Shown piece after piece: positions 37,560 to 48,700 of a DNA stretch of 64,000 nucleotides. Position 1 is the stretch's first letter. The number at the start of each line of letters is the position of its first letter. Where the stretch lies: contig OX345636.1 of assembly GCA_947044365.1 (NCBI GenBank), positions 14,358,615 through 14,422,614 on the forward strand, written 5' to 3'. The DNA is from Petrosia ficiformis. Its lineage: Eukaryota; Porifera; Demospongiae; Haplosclerida; Petrosiidae. The translations under genes and the position numbers were made by a program. The notes under the pieces are model-generated. The model ran no database searches and had not been told where the DNA came from. It saw nothing but the letters and a program-made list of their open reading frames with translations.

Positions 37560-38510
37560 AGTTTGGTACTCCAATGTGTGTTCTGCTTTCCCATGAAAAC
37601 GCTTTCAGAGATCCATCTATGATTACTTTTATGTTGATTAGGAATTAGTAGTGGCTAAGTGGGTTTTTCCCTCTGTTTACTATACTGAAGTTAAGAAAGA
37701 ACATTATATGATGGTAACTGTTATAACTAGGAGTAGTGGGCCCAGCTCTATTCCAAAAATGTGATTATGTATGTACTCCCAGGTAGACCAGCTATATAGA
37801 AATTAGGCATGATTATACTGTAACTCAATACATAATTATATGTACTATAGTGTATAAGGAAGGTTGTACTTACATGCAAATAAATAACATTTTGACACAC
37901 ACATAAGAGAAATATTATTTCTGCATCATCAGTTCTCATGTTACATAATTGCTTTACACATCAAATTGGCTATGTGTAATGCAGTAGTTACTTACCTTTT
38001 TTTTATTGTCAGTGCGGTAGTCCAATGCTTCCCCATGAGGAGGTTTAAAGGTTTTTAGAAACCCATCTATGATTACTTTCAGTAGTGGCTGAGTGGGTTT
38101 ACCACTACTGAAGTTATATATGCAGCACTCCATGATCAAGAACATTAATATGATGCTGAGGAGTAATGGCGGCCTAACTCTATTCCCAAAATGTGTTAAT
38201 ATGTATACCCAGGTAGATCAGCTAGAATCTGATGGGACTTGTCCAAAATAAAATAAAAAGGAAAAAAAAATTGATTATAGCTACAGTAACTCAATATATA
38301 TTTACTATAATGTTAGTTCAATGACACAAGGTTACTTATAAGGAAAATTAATTAAACGTTTTACACATAGTCAAATGTATGAAAAAAATTATATGCACAT
38401 CATATGCATGAGGTCATCAGTTCTTAAATTACACAATTACTCGTTGATATTATTTATTATCAATGTTTAAGGTAATCATAGATGGGTTTCCAAAGTCTTT
38501 AAAACTCTTC
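37560..38510 (-). other. three diverged copies of an exon-like segment
   Basis: Minus-strand KVIIDGFLKTFKPPHGEALD with following YRTDNKKK and a GT donor is read at 38000-38120. Related pieces lie at about 37565-37690 (KVIIDG, EYQTDNE) and 38470-38510. They look like copies of one coding segment, now without a continuous frame. The parent family is not identified; it may belong to the membrane-protein relic next door. Confidence 0.35.
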
Positions 38511-39659
38511 TTGCTGAGTTAGTATTGTACACACGTTAGACTATCACAATAACAATGAAATGATTTCTTCTTTCTAGGGAAGGATATTGCAATAGACATA
38601 GCCAAAAAACTCCACAATCCTTAAAACCTTGCCCTTCGAGGTTGGAGGGCAAAGGCAACCAAGTAAAACCCATAAACCTGCTTATGCATGTCTGCATGTA
38701 GTTGACAGTTTCAAATGGCAGGGAATTAAAAGCACCCAATTTCTTGTGCCATCTAACAACCACCACCTCTTCCCACACCATTCTTCCTTCAGTCAATAAA
38801 TACCCAGTGGAAACAGAGGGGTGAGTCTTCCGTAAACACAACTAATCTAATGTGAGAACAATGATCATATCAAGAAAAAAACTATACCTTAACACATTGA
38901 CAGTAAACACGGTCAATGTTGAATTTATGAATTTTATTAACAAGAGTATGAAGTCATTAAAATGAAAGAGGTGAACAAACAATACTACTACAGCTTCTTT
39001 GTAGTTACTATTGTGGGTTGTGTCTGGTTTAAATGGGGTATATACATGCAATGATTCGTGGGCATTGTTGCATGCTCTTTTAGTATTATTATTATGTAGT
39101 ACACTATAATTACTAAACAGGGGGGGAGGGGGGCTCCCAATACAGAGTTTGGAGGGGCTAGAGCCCCCTCTGCCCTCCCTTTTTCTCCTCCTCTGTAGGA
39201 AAATGCAAACCATTGTGGGGTGAGACTTTGCTGTGCAGCTGAAATAACGCTATGAACATACAAAAGAAAAAGAACCAGACCTTCAGCTCCAAAGAACATT
39301 CATGTTGTTATGAAAAAGAAGACAACTAAGTGGGATTAGAACAAGTGTCCCTCCAGCTCCAAATAAATTTAAAAAAAGACAATTGAGTGGGGACTGCACC
39401 AAGGACCCTCATCTCTGAACAAACAAACAAACACTCATTCATTCAGGTGACTGCACTAAATGGGGGTTGCCCCAATTACTGATTAACACTCATTTCACAG
39501 TTAATGGCAAAAATCAAAGTTATAATCTTTTAGGCTGTTAAGCAAAAATTAGAAGCCAAGGAATACTTACTCATAAATGGATCAATGAAGCAAAAATTAA
39601 CACAAGCATAATGCTTAATGATATGGATATTTGAGGTATTGTATATTTGGTTGAAGAGG

Positions 39660-41100
39660 AACTCTCCATTCTTTAACTCCACTCAGTGTACTAGTTGGTT
39701 TCAATAGCTGAGTACAAGTATATAACAAACCAAAAGGAAAGAAGAATGAGGAGACAGATAGCTTGAACTGGTGAACTCTGTAGAGACAAGAACTGTCTTG
39801 GATAATATCGAGCTAGACATACTAGTACTGTTGATAATAATACAACTGCATTAGTAAATGGACCAAGAATATGGAAAGAGTAGCTCAGTAGTGGATTAAT
39901 ATTGGAGAAGAAACACCATGGAATTTCGCCAAAAGAACGAACTGAAATATTGAAACAGTGAATTTTAGCTGAACATATTCATTTTGGTATCCAAAAGGTA
40001 CGAGTCTGAGTAGAGCAATGAAGAATAGAGGTCCACACAAATGTCCAATACCTGTCTTAAAGCTTGCTTTTAGTACTATTACAATCCCAAATCCCAGAAC
40101 AAGTTGAAATAAAACTACAAGTACTAAAGTAGCATAAGGTTGCCGTGATTCACAATTTTACATTTAACTGATTTAAAACTAAACATAGCATCTTCTCTAT
40201 AACTTGTACACAATAATCCACTATATAATCCATTACATTGTTCATCTTGAGCAATAGGAAGCTGATTATAAGTCCTATGCTCGGACAAGGTGGTAAGTCA
40301 GTCTTACAATATGGATACTGACATGGAGCTGTGTCAACGAGAGTGTCCTCCAGTACATAATTTTTCCTAACCAGTTTAATACATGCTACACCTAACGCAA
40401 AATCACACTGTACATCATCACTAGCTATATCCAAACATTCACATGTCCCTTGGATCAGTTGAGAATTTTTAGGTGTTTGAAAAACATATCCCAAAGGACA
40501 AGTTGTTAGATTCACATCTGCATACACTTCAACATTTGAATCCAAGCATAAAAACTGAAGTTTTATTGAATACATGATGTTCAACATTAGATGTCAAATA
40601 TAGATTAGTTGTGAAATTACTAGTTGAAAGCAAGGATTGTACATCGCCAGTTATTTGCACATGTTCAGAAACATTATTTCCACATTCTAAATTAATATTT
40701 ACTTCAAGTTATGAAATTAATCAGTAACTTGTGCCCAGGAAACAGAGTAATTGTAGAATTACTTTGTGGAATAATGGTAATATTGTATGGACCAGAAATG
40801 ATATGGTCTCCCCTTACATAATTTGGTACATAGTCATTAATACATGGAAAGGTAGAATAAATTATACGATTAACTAAAAATCCATCCTCAATAAAAACAT
40901 CAGCTCCATGTGTACCTGCAGAATTACAGGTAAATGTTATTTGTTCAAATGTAGTACAAGATATAACAAAAATATCTCAGCTGTTGCAATATGAATGGCT
41001 CCACCAAAATGAGTTGTATTTCCTTCAAATATTAGAGGTCCAGTGAGATAGATACTTGTGTCATACAATAACATTCCTCCTCCATAATTCCAAAATTAAC
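39660..41100 (-). pseudogene. decayed beta-helix (PMP-type) multi-span membrane protein
   Basis: Minus-strand fragments in order: FWNYGGGM and FEGNTTHFGGAI near 41090-40990, which match the FxGNxxxxGGAI pattern of Chlamydia-PMP beta-helix repeats. Next comes a cysteine-rich link at 40150-40587 (NLTTCPLGYVFQTP, GTCECLD, PCQYPYCKTDLPPCPSIG). Then hydrophobic spans ATLVLVVLFQLVLGFGIVIV, GHLCGPLFFIALLRLVPFG and, after a frame change, LVCLARYYPRQFLSLQSSPV and QAICLLILLSFW. This order (beta-helix, Cys-rich link, several membrane spans) resembles a large family of sponge surface proteins of unknown function. Stops and at least three frame changes make it a pseudogene. Confidence 0.5.
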
Positions 41101-41334
41101 TTTGTCCCATCTTCTTGTTCTTTGTTGTCAATAACAAATAATATATTTTTGAATTTGTCAAACATATACTGTTTCGGAGATAATGAACTGAAATCGATTG
41201 AGGAGATGTAGCTACCTTAAAAGGTACACCACGCTGAATCTTCCATCCTTGGTGTCATTGAAACGGTCTTGGCATGATTCATGTTGCATGGGTGTGTAGG
41301 GCTTAAAAGGTCGTGTACTTGCACTGTGCAGTTA

Positions 41335-41405
41335 CATCAACCTTTGCCAATTATAATAAACACAGTATATTATACTGTGTTTATTATAATTGGAAAAGGT
41401 TGATG
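41335..41405. repeat. 71-bp palindrome
   Basis: catcaacctttgccaattat and taataaacacagta are followed by the inverse (tactgtgtttattataattg, aaaaggttgatg). A second short inverted repeat (gatcaactaactt/aagttagttgatc) lies directly beside it at 41405-41450. Confidence 0.8.
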
Positions 41406-41450
41406 ATCAACTAACTTATATTATATTGCATGCCCAAGTTAGTTGATCAA

Positions 41451-41815
41451 TCAATTGACAAGAAAATATTCATTTAAAAGAATTACAAGTACAAGCAGGT
41501 TTAGATCAACTGGTAAGAGTGTATCAACAATATTCAGCCATTGATGCTGTATCACGAAATGTAATGTATCAACACCAATAAGAATAATCTCCGTCACATA
41601 ATAAGGTATGTTGATATTTAAAATAATTTTATAATCCAAGATAGTAGATATACTCCTGAGTACCAATGAAACCTTTGATCATAACATGACTCAAATGCAT
41701 CAAATAATGGTTGAATACGAGTGAGGTTGGAACTTAAAGTGGTAACATGAAATGAAAGGGACAAGTAGAAATAATAATAATTGAGATATTCTGTGGAAGA
41801 AGTGGATAAGTCCAT
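41451..41815 (-). pseudogene. C-terminal membrane part of another copy of the same protein family
   Basis: Minus-strand LTRIQPLFDAFESCYDQRFH then WYSGVYLLSWII (41618-41815), followed in another frame by QHQWLNIVDTLLPVDLNLLV (41451-41666). These pieces fit the expected C-terminal side of the multi-span family. Because they lie upstream of the beta-helix piece at 41100, they belong to a different, preceding copy. Confidence 0.4.
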
Positions 41816-42654
41816 TTTATCTTATTTCACAAAAAAACAGTTATTTTATTATTACTAACATACATTTTCCACTTGAAAGTAACAGTACTCATTCTGTGCA
41901 AAAATTATCACTAGAATCCACACAAGTTTGCATAATTTCATCATAATGTTTTATTATGACATATACTTTATATACTAGTCAATATAGATCAAGATCAAAT
42001 GAAACTAGTACTTGTAAATATTACATAACAGGAGAAACAAATCACCATTGAGACCAATTGAAGGTTAAAATCACTATTCAGCAATATAATAATAATAATT
42101 ATTATTATAACAAATCAATTTTTAGAGTGATAATTGACACTGTTATCAATCACTGAAAATCTCACATTTGATCGTACAATATGGTTCTCCCAAACTCTTT
42201 GTTATATCATAATGGATGGATAGGGTTGAAAGTTTTTGATTTAGCCAAATTGCATCTGAAAATACCCCCTCAGCACAAATATTTTATTTCAGGTTTAACC
42301 TTTTTTCCAATGTTAATTGGGGCACAATAATTGTATTTTAACACAACATACATGTGCATGTTGTGTATTGGGTTTCTAAGCACCCTAACAATCTTCAAAC
42401 TGTCAAGAAGATTCCAAAGAAAGATAAGGAATTGGAGTCAGAAACATTGGTTTGTCGTTTTTATTTTATTGAGCTGACAACAGACAATATAAAAAAAATC
42501 ATGGGATTGTATAAAAGTGCATCTTTCCTCTGTCAGACACTACAATATATAGGTAAAGTACTATCATTTGAACTCTAAAGTGTTTCTTTTTTTAACCTGA
42601 TAGTTTATACCAGTAAAACTTTCAACCGAAAACTTCCAAGTCTATGGATGGGTC

Positions 42655-42960
42655 TCATGACACAAGCAGTGTTGACTCACACATACCTGTACAACAACTG
42701 CATTGACAAGGATGTTCTCTCGATACCCTTTCAGCAGCTATTCTGTCTATATCAGCAATAGCAAGACATAGACCTCTCCAAGTGGGGTAAGGCTGTTTAA
42801 CACTATCACACTTCAACCACACATCAATAATCTGAAGCATACATCTTCCACAATCCCTCTCGTTCACATAAATAGCATATAAAGAGCTTGTACAGATTTG
42901 CAGTGACAACCAAATTTCTTTCAACTTTAATTTGAACTCTTTACATGTTGTAAAGACATC
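42655..42960 (-). pseudogene. death-domain-like exon fragment
   Basis: Minus-strand NERDCGRCMLQIIDVWLKCD, then PYPTWRGLCLAIADIDRIAA and SREHPCQCSCCTG, before a possible GT donor (CAG/GTATGTG). The spacing of ML..WL and PTWRGL..AI matches the second half of death domains. The first half is not clear. There are no neighbouring exons to form a gene. It may be a relic of an immune-type receptor or adaptor. Confidence 0.35.
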
Positions 42961-43557
42961 TTTGTGAACATCTATACCCGTTTATATAGAAGTGTGAACT
43001 CAAAACATTTAGCCACAAATACTGTTACTTTGAATTTGACTGCAGAAATTAATGTTTCTTGTTGGCATTGCTGTCAGACCACAGAAATTCCGAATGTTTT
43101 CTTATACATTTATAATCTTACTTGGAATCATGATCGTATTCTATTATCAGCCATAACATTCCTAAGGCCTCTGCCCATGATACTTATATTCATAGTACTA
43201 AACCACACTCATTACAAATCTCCTTAGCAACATAATATACACTGATCATTGTTGTATGTAAACAGTATTTGAATGTGTTTTAAGAGGATCTCAAACCACA
43301 AATTTGTTATAGACATTGAAGATCGTAGACGGTGTAATACCACATAATTATGTGATTATAAGATTATATTAAGCAATAACATTTTGTTTACAAGACAGTA
43401 AATTGAAGTAGACCTCATAATATGAATGATGTAGAAAAACTATAGTATGTATGTGTATAGTGGAAACATGAAGTTAAGTATATTTGTAAAAAAACATATA
43501 ACTTATGGTCTCTGAACAATATTTCACCATTTTGATCAAGCAAAAGCTCATCCTAGA

Positions 43558-43848
43558 CCAGTGGCATAGCTACAATGTGGCATGGAGTGGCAGTTGGCAC
43601 ACCAATTGCCAATCCTCTCTGTGGTAGGACTAGGTGACAGCAATGGAAGAAGTGTTCAAAACCACCGCGAACAGTCTTGTAATGAATTGTCAAACACCTA
43701 CTGTAGTGGTACTGAGTGCTGAGCTCGAGCAATTATAATGGAGGTGTGTCCCTTTTTTGTGTTCATAATAATGAGAATAATTGATCCAACGTCATGACTT
43801 TTTAAATAGCTTCGCACCATGCTCCACATGTCGGGTATGCCATTCCAT
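43558..43848. mobile_element. possible short hAT-like element
   Basis: The left end cagtggcatagctacaatgt is partly inverse to the right end ccacatgtcgggtatgccat. No convincing target duplication. Confidence 0.3.
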
Positions 43849-44052
43849 CAATCGAAGACTTAGCTACTGCTCTGTAAACTTGCTTTTCATCAGTAGCTAG
43901 ATCTGTTTCTATAAGATGAACACACACATATACATGCAGTACATGTTAAAACGTTAAGTAGGTTAAGAAAGGATAAAGGCAAAAAATGATATGAAGAATA
44001 GAGAGAAACCACAGTTTAATACAACTATCATGATCTATTATCTATACAAAAC

Positions 44053-44435
44053 CATAGGCGTGGCTATGGGGTGGCCAGGGTGTGCCTGGCCACACTTAAA
44101 AGATTATGGGCCCTCCTGCTGACCATGTGATAAAATTGAGATAAAATGGCTGTCAAGCGGCAGTCAATTATAACTAATTTTCTAGCACCAGTCCACTCTA
44201 GGAAAAGGTTAGTTATTTTTGATTGATGAAAAGTTAATCGATCTAAACCATCTTAGAGTACTATCAGAGCGTGAGTCAGATATAGACGAGGATTTGTGTT
44301 TGAAATCTGTCGATGATCAGTCTCGGTGTGGTTGGCCACGCCCCTCATAAAGAAATAATTAGCGGAAAATTTAAGCGGCGTGCTTCTCACACCAGGCCCC
44401 TCTTCATTTCTTGGTCTGGCTACGCCACGCCACTG
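44053..44435 (+). mobile_element. 383-bp nonautonomous hAT-like transposon with 8-bp target duplication
   Basis: Ends cataggcgtggctatggggt and gtctggctacgccacgccac are imperfect inverted repeats of the hAT type (CAGTGGCGT...). They are flanked by TACAAAAC and TACAAGAC. Inside, plus-strand MAVKRQSIITNFLAPVHSRK resembles the N-terminus of hAT transposases of the ZMYM/BED-less type and then meets a GT. Confidence 0.65.
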
Positions 44436-44727
44436 TACAAGACAGAATTGATCCCAAAGTGTTCTGTGATATCATGTACGATATTCATGTATTTATCTAA
44501 TATCCGAATATGAATCTTCTCAGTATCTGTTGTACATGTACTTGTGATCTTTTCATCATAGTTCTGTTTCATAAACTAGCTTTTTTGTGTACATCATGTC
44601 TTGTCTTCATCTATTTATTTGATTGATCACAACGAACACGTTAATCATGATATGAGAGCATCTGGGGTTGATAGATAGTCCTGGAGTTATTGCTCTCGGT
44701 CTCTATATAAGCCTGTGGTATGTTGAA

Positions 44728-44860
44728 CTATAGGGTCTAGAGGACCATGTTCTAACAACCATAGGGTCTGGGGGACCATGTTCTGACAATCATAGGGTCT
44801 ATGGGACCATATTCTGACAAAATCAGAGGGTCATGCATGTTCTAACACTAGCCATTAGGG
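44728..44860. repeat. about 38-bp minisatellite
   Basis: catagggtctgggggaccat and gttctgacaa in three to four units. A stray unit lies near 45090-45130. Confidence 0.75.
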
Positions 44861-45299
44861 ACAGTATGTTAGCCACTCCATTGAAACACGAATATTCGCT
44901 GACTGAATATTCAGCAAAACAAGGGTCTCTTGTCATTAGGGTTAAACTCTGAGCAAAATTGATGTAGTAACTATCCTTTGGCAACTCTCCCTTTATTTAC
45001 AAAGGCTTACTGTCATTGTGGGTTTTTAATGATATTCATGAGGATAAAGTACTAATGATGTGTGCTGACAATAGTAGACCTGTTTTGACAATCATAATGT
45101 CTAGGGTACCATGTTCTGACAATCATAGGGAGTAAGGTTAAATCATTTCAGTTATATATAGTAACACACCTCCATCCTCAATGTCCTCAGTTATATATAA
45201 ATTCATTGATTGCTTATGTTATTATGGATAAGTACGAGTCATTCCTGACAATCAATCTAATAATATTAAACTTTTAAATCCATTTTTCCACTAATATAT

Positions 45300-45525
45300 A
45301 GTATCAATATTGAATGATAGTGCTGTATTTCTTAACAGAATTGTGTTCTATTAACAGTAACATATTGTATTTACTATTTTAATAGTAACAGGATTGTGTT
45401 CTATTAATAGTATTCATATTGTATGATAATATTGTATTTCGTAATAGGGTTGTGTTCTATTAATAGTAACATATTGTACTTATTCTTTTAATAGTAACAG
45501 GGTTGTGTGTGTTAATAGTAACTGC
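45300..45525. repeat. tandem repeat (ttctattaatagtaacatat)
   Basis: Alternating units with gggttgtgttctattaatag, each about 50-65 bp, near the 3' end of the Roco-ankyrin gene. Confidence 0.65.
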
Positions 45526-45715
45526 AGCTAAGGAGCAAATTCTGGTGTGACTAACAGCAGGTCCAGATATTGATGATGTATTCTTCTTCCTGCTAGTAGA
45601 GACCGCTGACTAATGAACAAACATGACAAATAATTTATTGTGTAACATTTTTATAAAATTAAAAAAATAACTATTATAACTATGATGTCATAAGCTCAAA
45701 AAGTAAACATTAATA

Positions 45716-48700
45716 TTATAAGTTCTTTCCTTCTTCTCTTTCCAATATTTCAACTACTTTATATTCATTAAATATATGTGCCCAGTCTAGAGGTGAGTAT
45801 CCCAACTGTGTTGTAATATAATAAATTAATATGTAATAATTATGTGTTATGTAAGTAATTACTAACATAATTATTATCATAATCATTATTATAATTATAG
45901 TAATAATAATAATATCTTAAGACAACTACAGTTTGTGGACACTAATTATATCATATTTTTATTGAATTCAACAAATCTCTATTATTAATACACATATCAT
46001 GATTACCATGAACATGAGATTATTAAAATATCATTAAAATTAATATCACTAAATTGAATATATCAAATACTTTATTCCACAAACAATCGTTATCTTAAGA
46101 TATTAATACTATTAAAATAAAATTATCAAATATCAGTTATACCAGGAGCTTATGAGGGCCGCGAAGGAACGTCAAACTTCAGTATGTTTTGCAAACCATC
46201 TGTTGTCAAATCACACCTTTGCAAACTGCCTTATATGGTAAACCTCTGTAAACAGGGTAAATGATTTAAGTAGGTGTGATAATTGTTTATTAAAATTAAA
46301 AAAATGAAATTATTATCGGCTATTGTGTGCGTCTGTATAATCTTACATTTCTTTCCAGACAGAAATGATACTAGCATAGTCAGCAAAGGATAGGTGCTAC
46401 CAAACTCTGTAACAAACGTGTCAAAGTACTGTTCATATCTCTAATGAAATAAGCACATGATGATTAGTTTGTTACCTGGAGCAAGATTTGAAACCGCCTT
46501 GTATTCAAGCTTTCTTTTCAAGTTTCTTCTTGGCTTGTAGAACTTGCATTTCAGGCTTCCAGTTAGTTTGAAGTGTCCTATTTGAAATGTTCCATCCCAG
46601 AAATCTGTGCATTGGTTCTTTTGATCGCTATTTCATCTCTACGAAACAACGAATCTGCTTAGGACTGTGGCTTGACTGTTCTTCTGCACGAGTTTGTTTG
46701 ACATTTTTTTCAATTCTAATAATTGCCCACCCATTTCGAAACACTTATCTTAAACCCATCCTTTTGACCATATTTGGAGTAAGTGTGATTTGACAACAGA
46801 TGGTTAGTGCAGTTTGACGCTCCTTCGCGCCACTTCGCACTGCTCATAAGCTCCTGGTTATACAATGAAACCCATATTACACATTGGAACACACAACAAT
46901 GATTATTACAATATTTCTTAAAAGCTTTTACAAGAATTAGAAAAAAGAAATTATTAATCAAATAATTTTTGAGACATCTGAATGATGTTGTCATATCATA
47001 ATAATCGTTTGTAATATATAATTTAAGTTTCTTAAGTAAACATGAACTAATCATAATACTTATTTACCTCATTTGTTAGATGAATATCAGCACCATGAGA
47101 CAATAATGCATTCACAGTATCAACATGACCACTCTCAGATGACAAATGCAAAGGAGTCTGTTGATCCTGTAGTAATAACAATCATTAGATACTTATAATA
47201 TCTTGTGTTTATGATAATAATAATAACAGTTAATTAACTAGTTATTAAAGTTATGCATTAGCTATTTCATTAATTATATACAATGGCTATAGGTCTGGCA
47301 GGAAGTGTATTATACTAGGACACACTCCTTGATTCTAGGGTAATTTGGAGAGTAAGGTTTCAGTCTGATAGAGTAATTCTCAACAGCTCATTACTCTGTG
47401 CTAATCAATGTCATTATAATAGATTATTATATAGGAATAATTATAATAACACATAGCTATTTTACTTACCTTATTCTTTACATTAATATCAGCATGATGA
47501 GTTAATAAAATGTTCACAATTTCAACATGGCCGTTCCTAGCTGATCGATGTAAAGGAGTTTCTAGATCCTATAGTAATTACAATCATTAGATACTTGTAA
47601 TAATGTTAATAATAAGAGTTAATTAACTAGTTATTAAAGTCATGCATTAGTAATACTTCGCCTCCCCACAACCAAGAATTCTCAACAGCTTGTTGCTCTG
47701 TATTTATCAATATCATTACGGATTATTAACCACATCCTATAGATAATAATATTCATGTACTTACACATGCACAGTTCAGACATTATATTGTTTGATTTGT
47801 TACCAGAACAATAGACACTGACTTAATTACATAACCAGGGATATACAATTGTATAATGAGATCGTCATTCAATATACATTGTCACAACCTTCAATTGTGT
47901 ACTAATAGACATACACTTTGTAATGGCTACCCCATATACACAGTCTGTTAGAAAGACAGGATGATTTTGTTAAAAATACAGGTTGTATGTTTTAGTGACG
48001 GAGTGGGAACCCACTGTGATAATCAATTGTAAACACGATAGCTTCAGTATACATAGTATGGAGAAATGTAATACTAATTTTCTTCCTCTATACACACTGA
48101 AAAGACTACATACATGTTAGTCATCAACCTCTATTCCACATATTTGTGGCCTAGCGAAATCAAAAAAAAAACTGTTTAAAATCTCATAAATGCTCTGGAC
48201 CATCACTACTCTCATGATGGAAATGTTCAATTGAACCCAAACATATATAACCTGCACTAACTTCACTTGGAATGATGATTATAACAATACATAGCTAATT
48301 ATTTTAACTACCTCATCCTTTACATCAATATTTGCTCCTTGAGAAATTAACATCTGCACAATATCAATATGACCATTGCTAGCTGACAAATGTAATGGAG
48401 TTTGTTGATACTGCAGAAATAACAATCATAAGATACTTGTAATATCTTGTGTTTATGATAATAATAATAATAATAATAGGTAATTAAGTAGTTATTAAAG
48501 CTACGCATTAGGTATAAATTACATACACTTTGTAATGGCTACCCCATACATAGTCTGTGAGAAACAGAACTGATTTTATCAAATTATTTTGATAACACAG
48601 GCTATATGTTTTAGTGACTGAGTGTGAACCCAGTGTGGTATTCAATTGTGAATACAATAGCTTAAGAGCTGTCAGTACAAAGTCTGGAGAACTACTTTTC

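Noticed and set aside
42354..42578. 74-residue plus-strand ORF (MHVVYWVSKHPN)
   Set aside because: Looks protein-like by composition, but no motif, splice context or homologue could be named.
45536..45605. Possible exon (RSLLAGRRIHHQYLDLLLVT then stop) after the ankyrin array
   Set aside because: The ankyrin-like last exon at 45716-45805 already ends the gene in phase; no family resemblance here.
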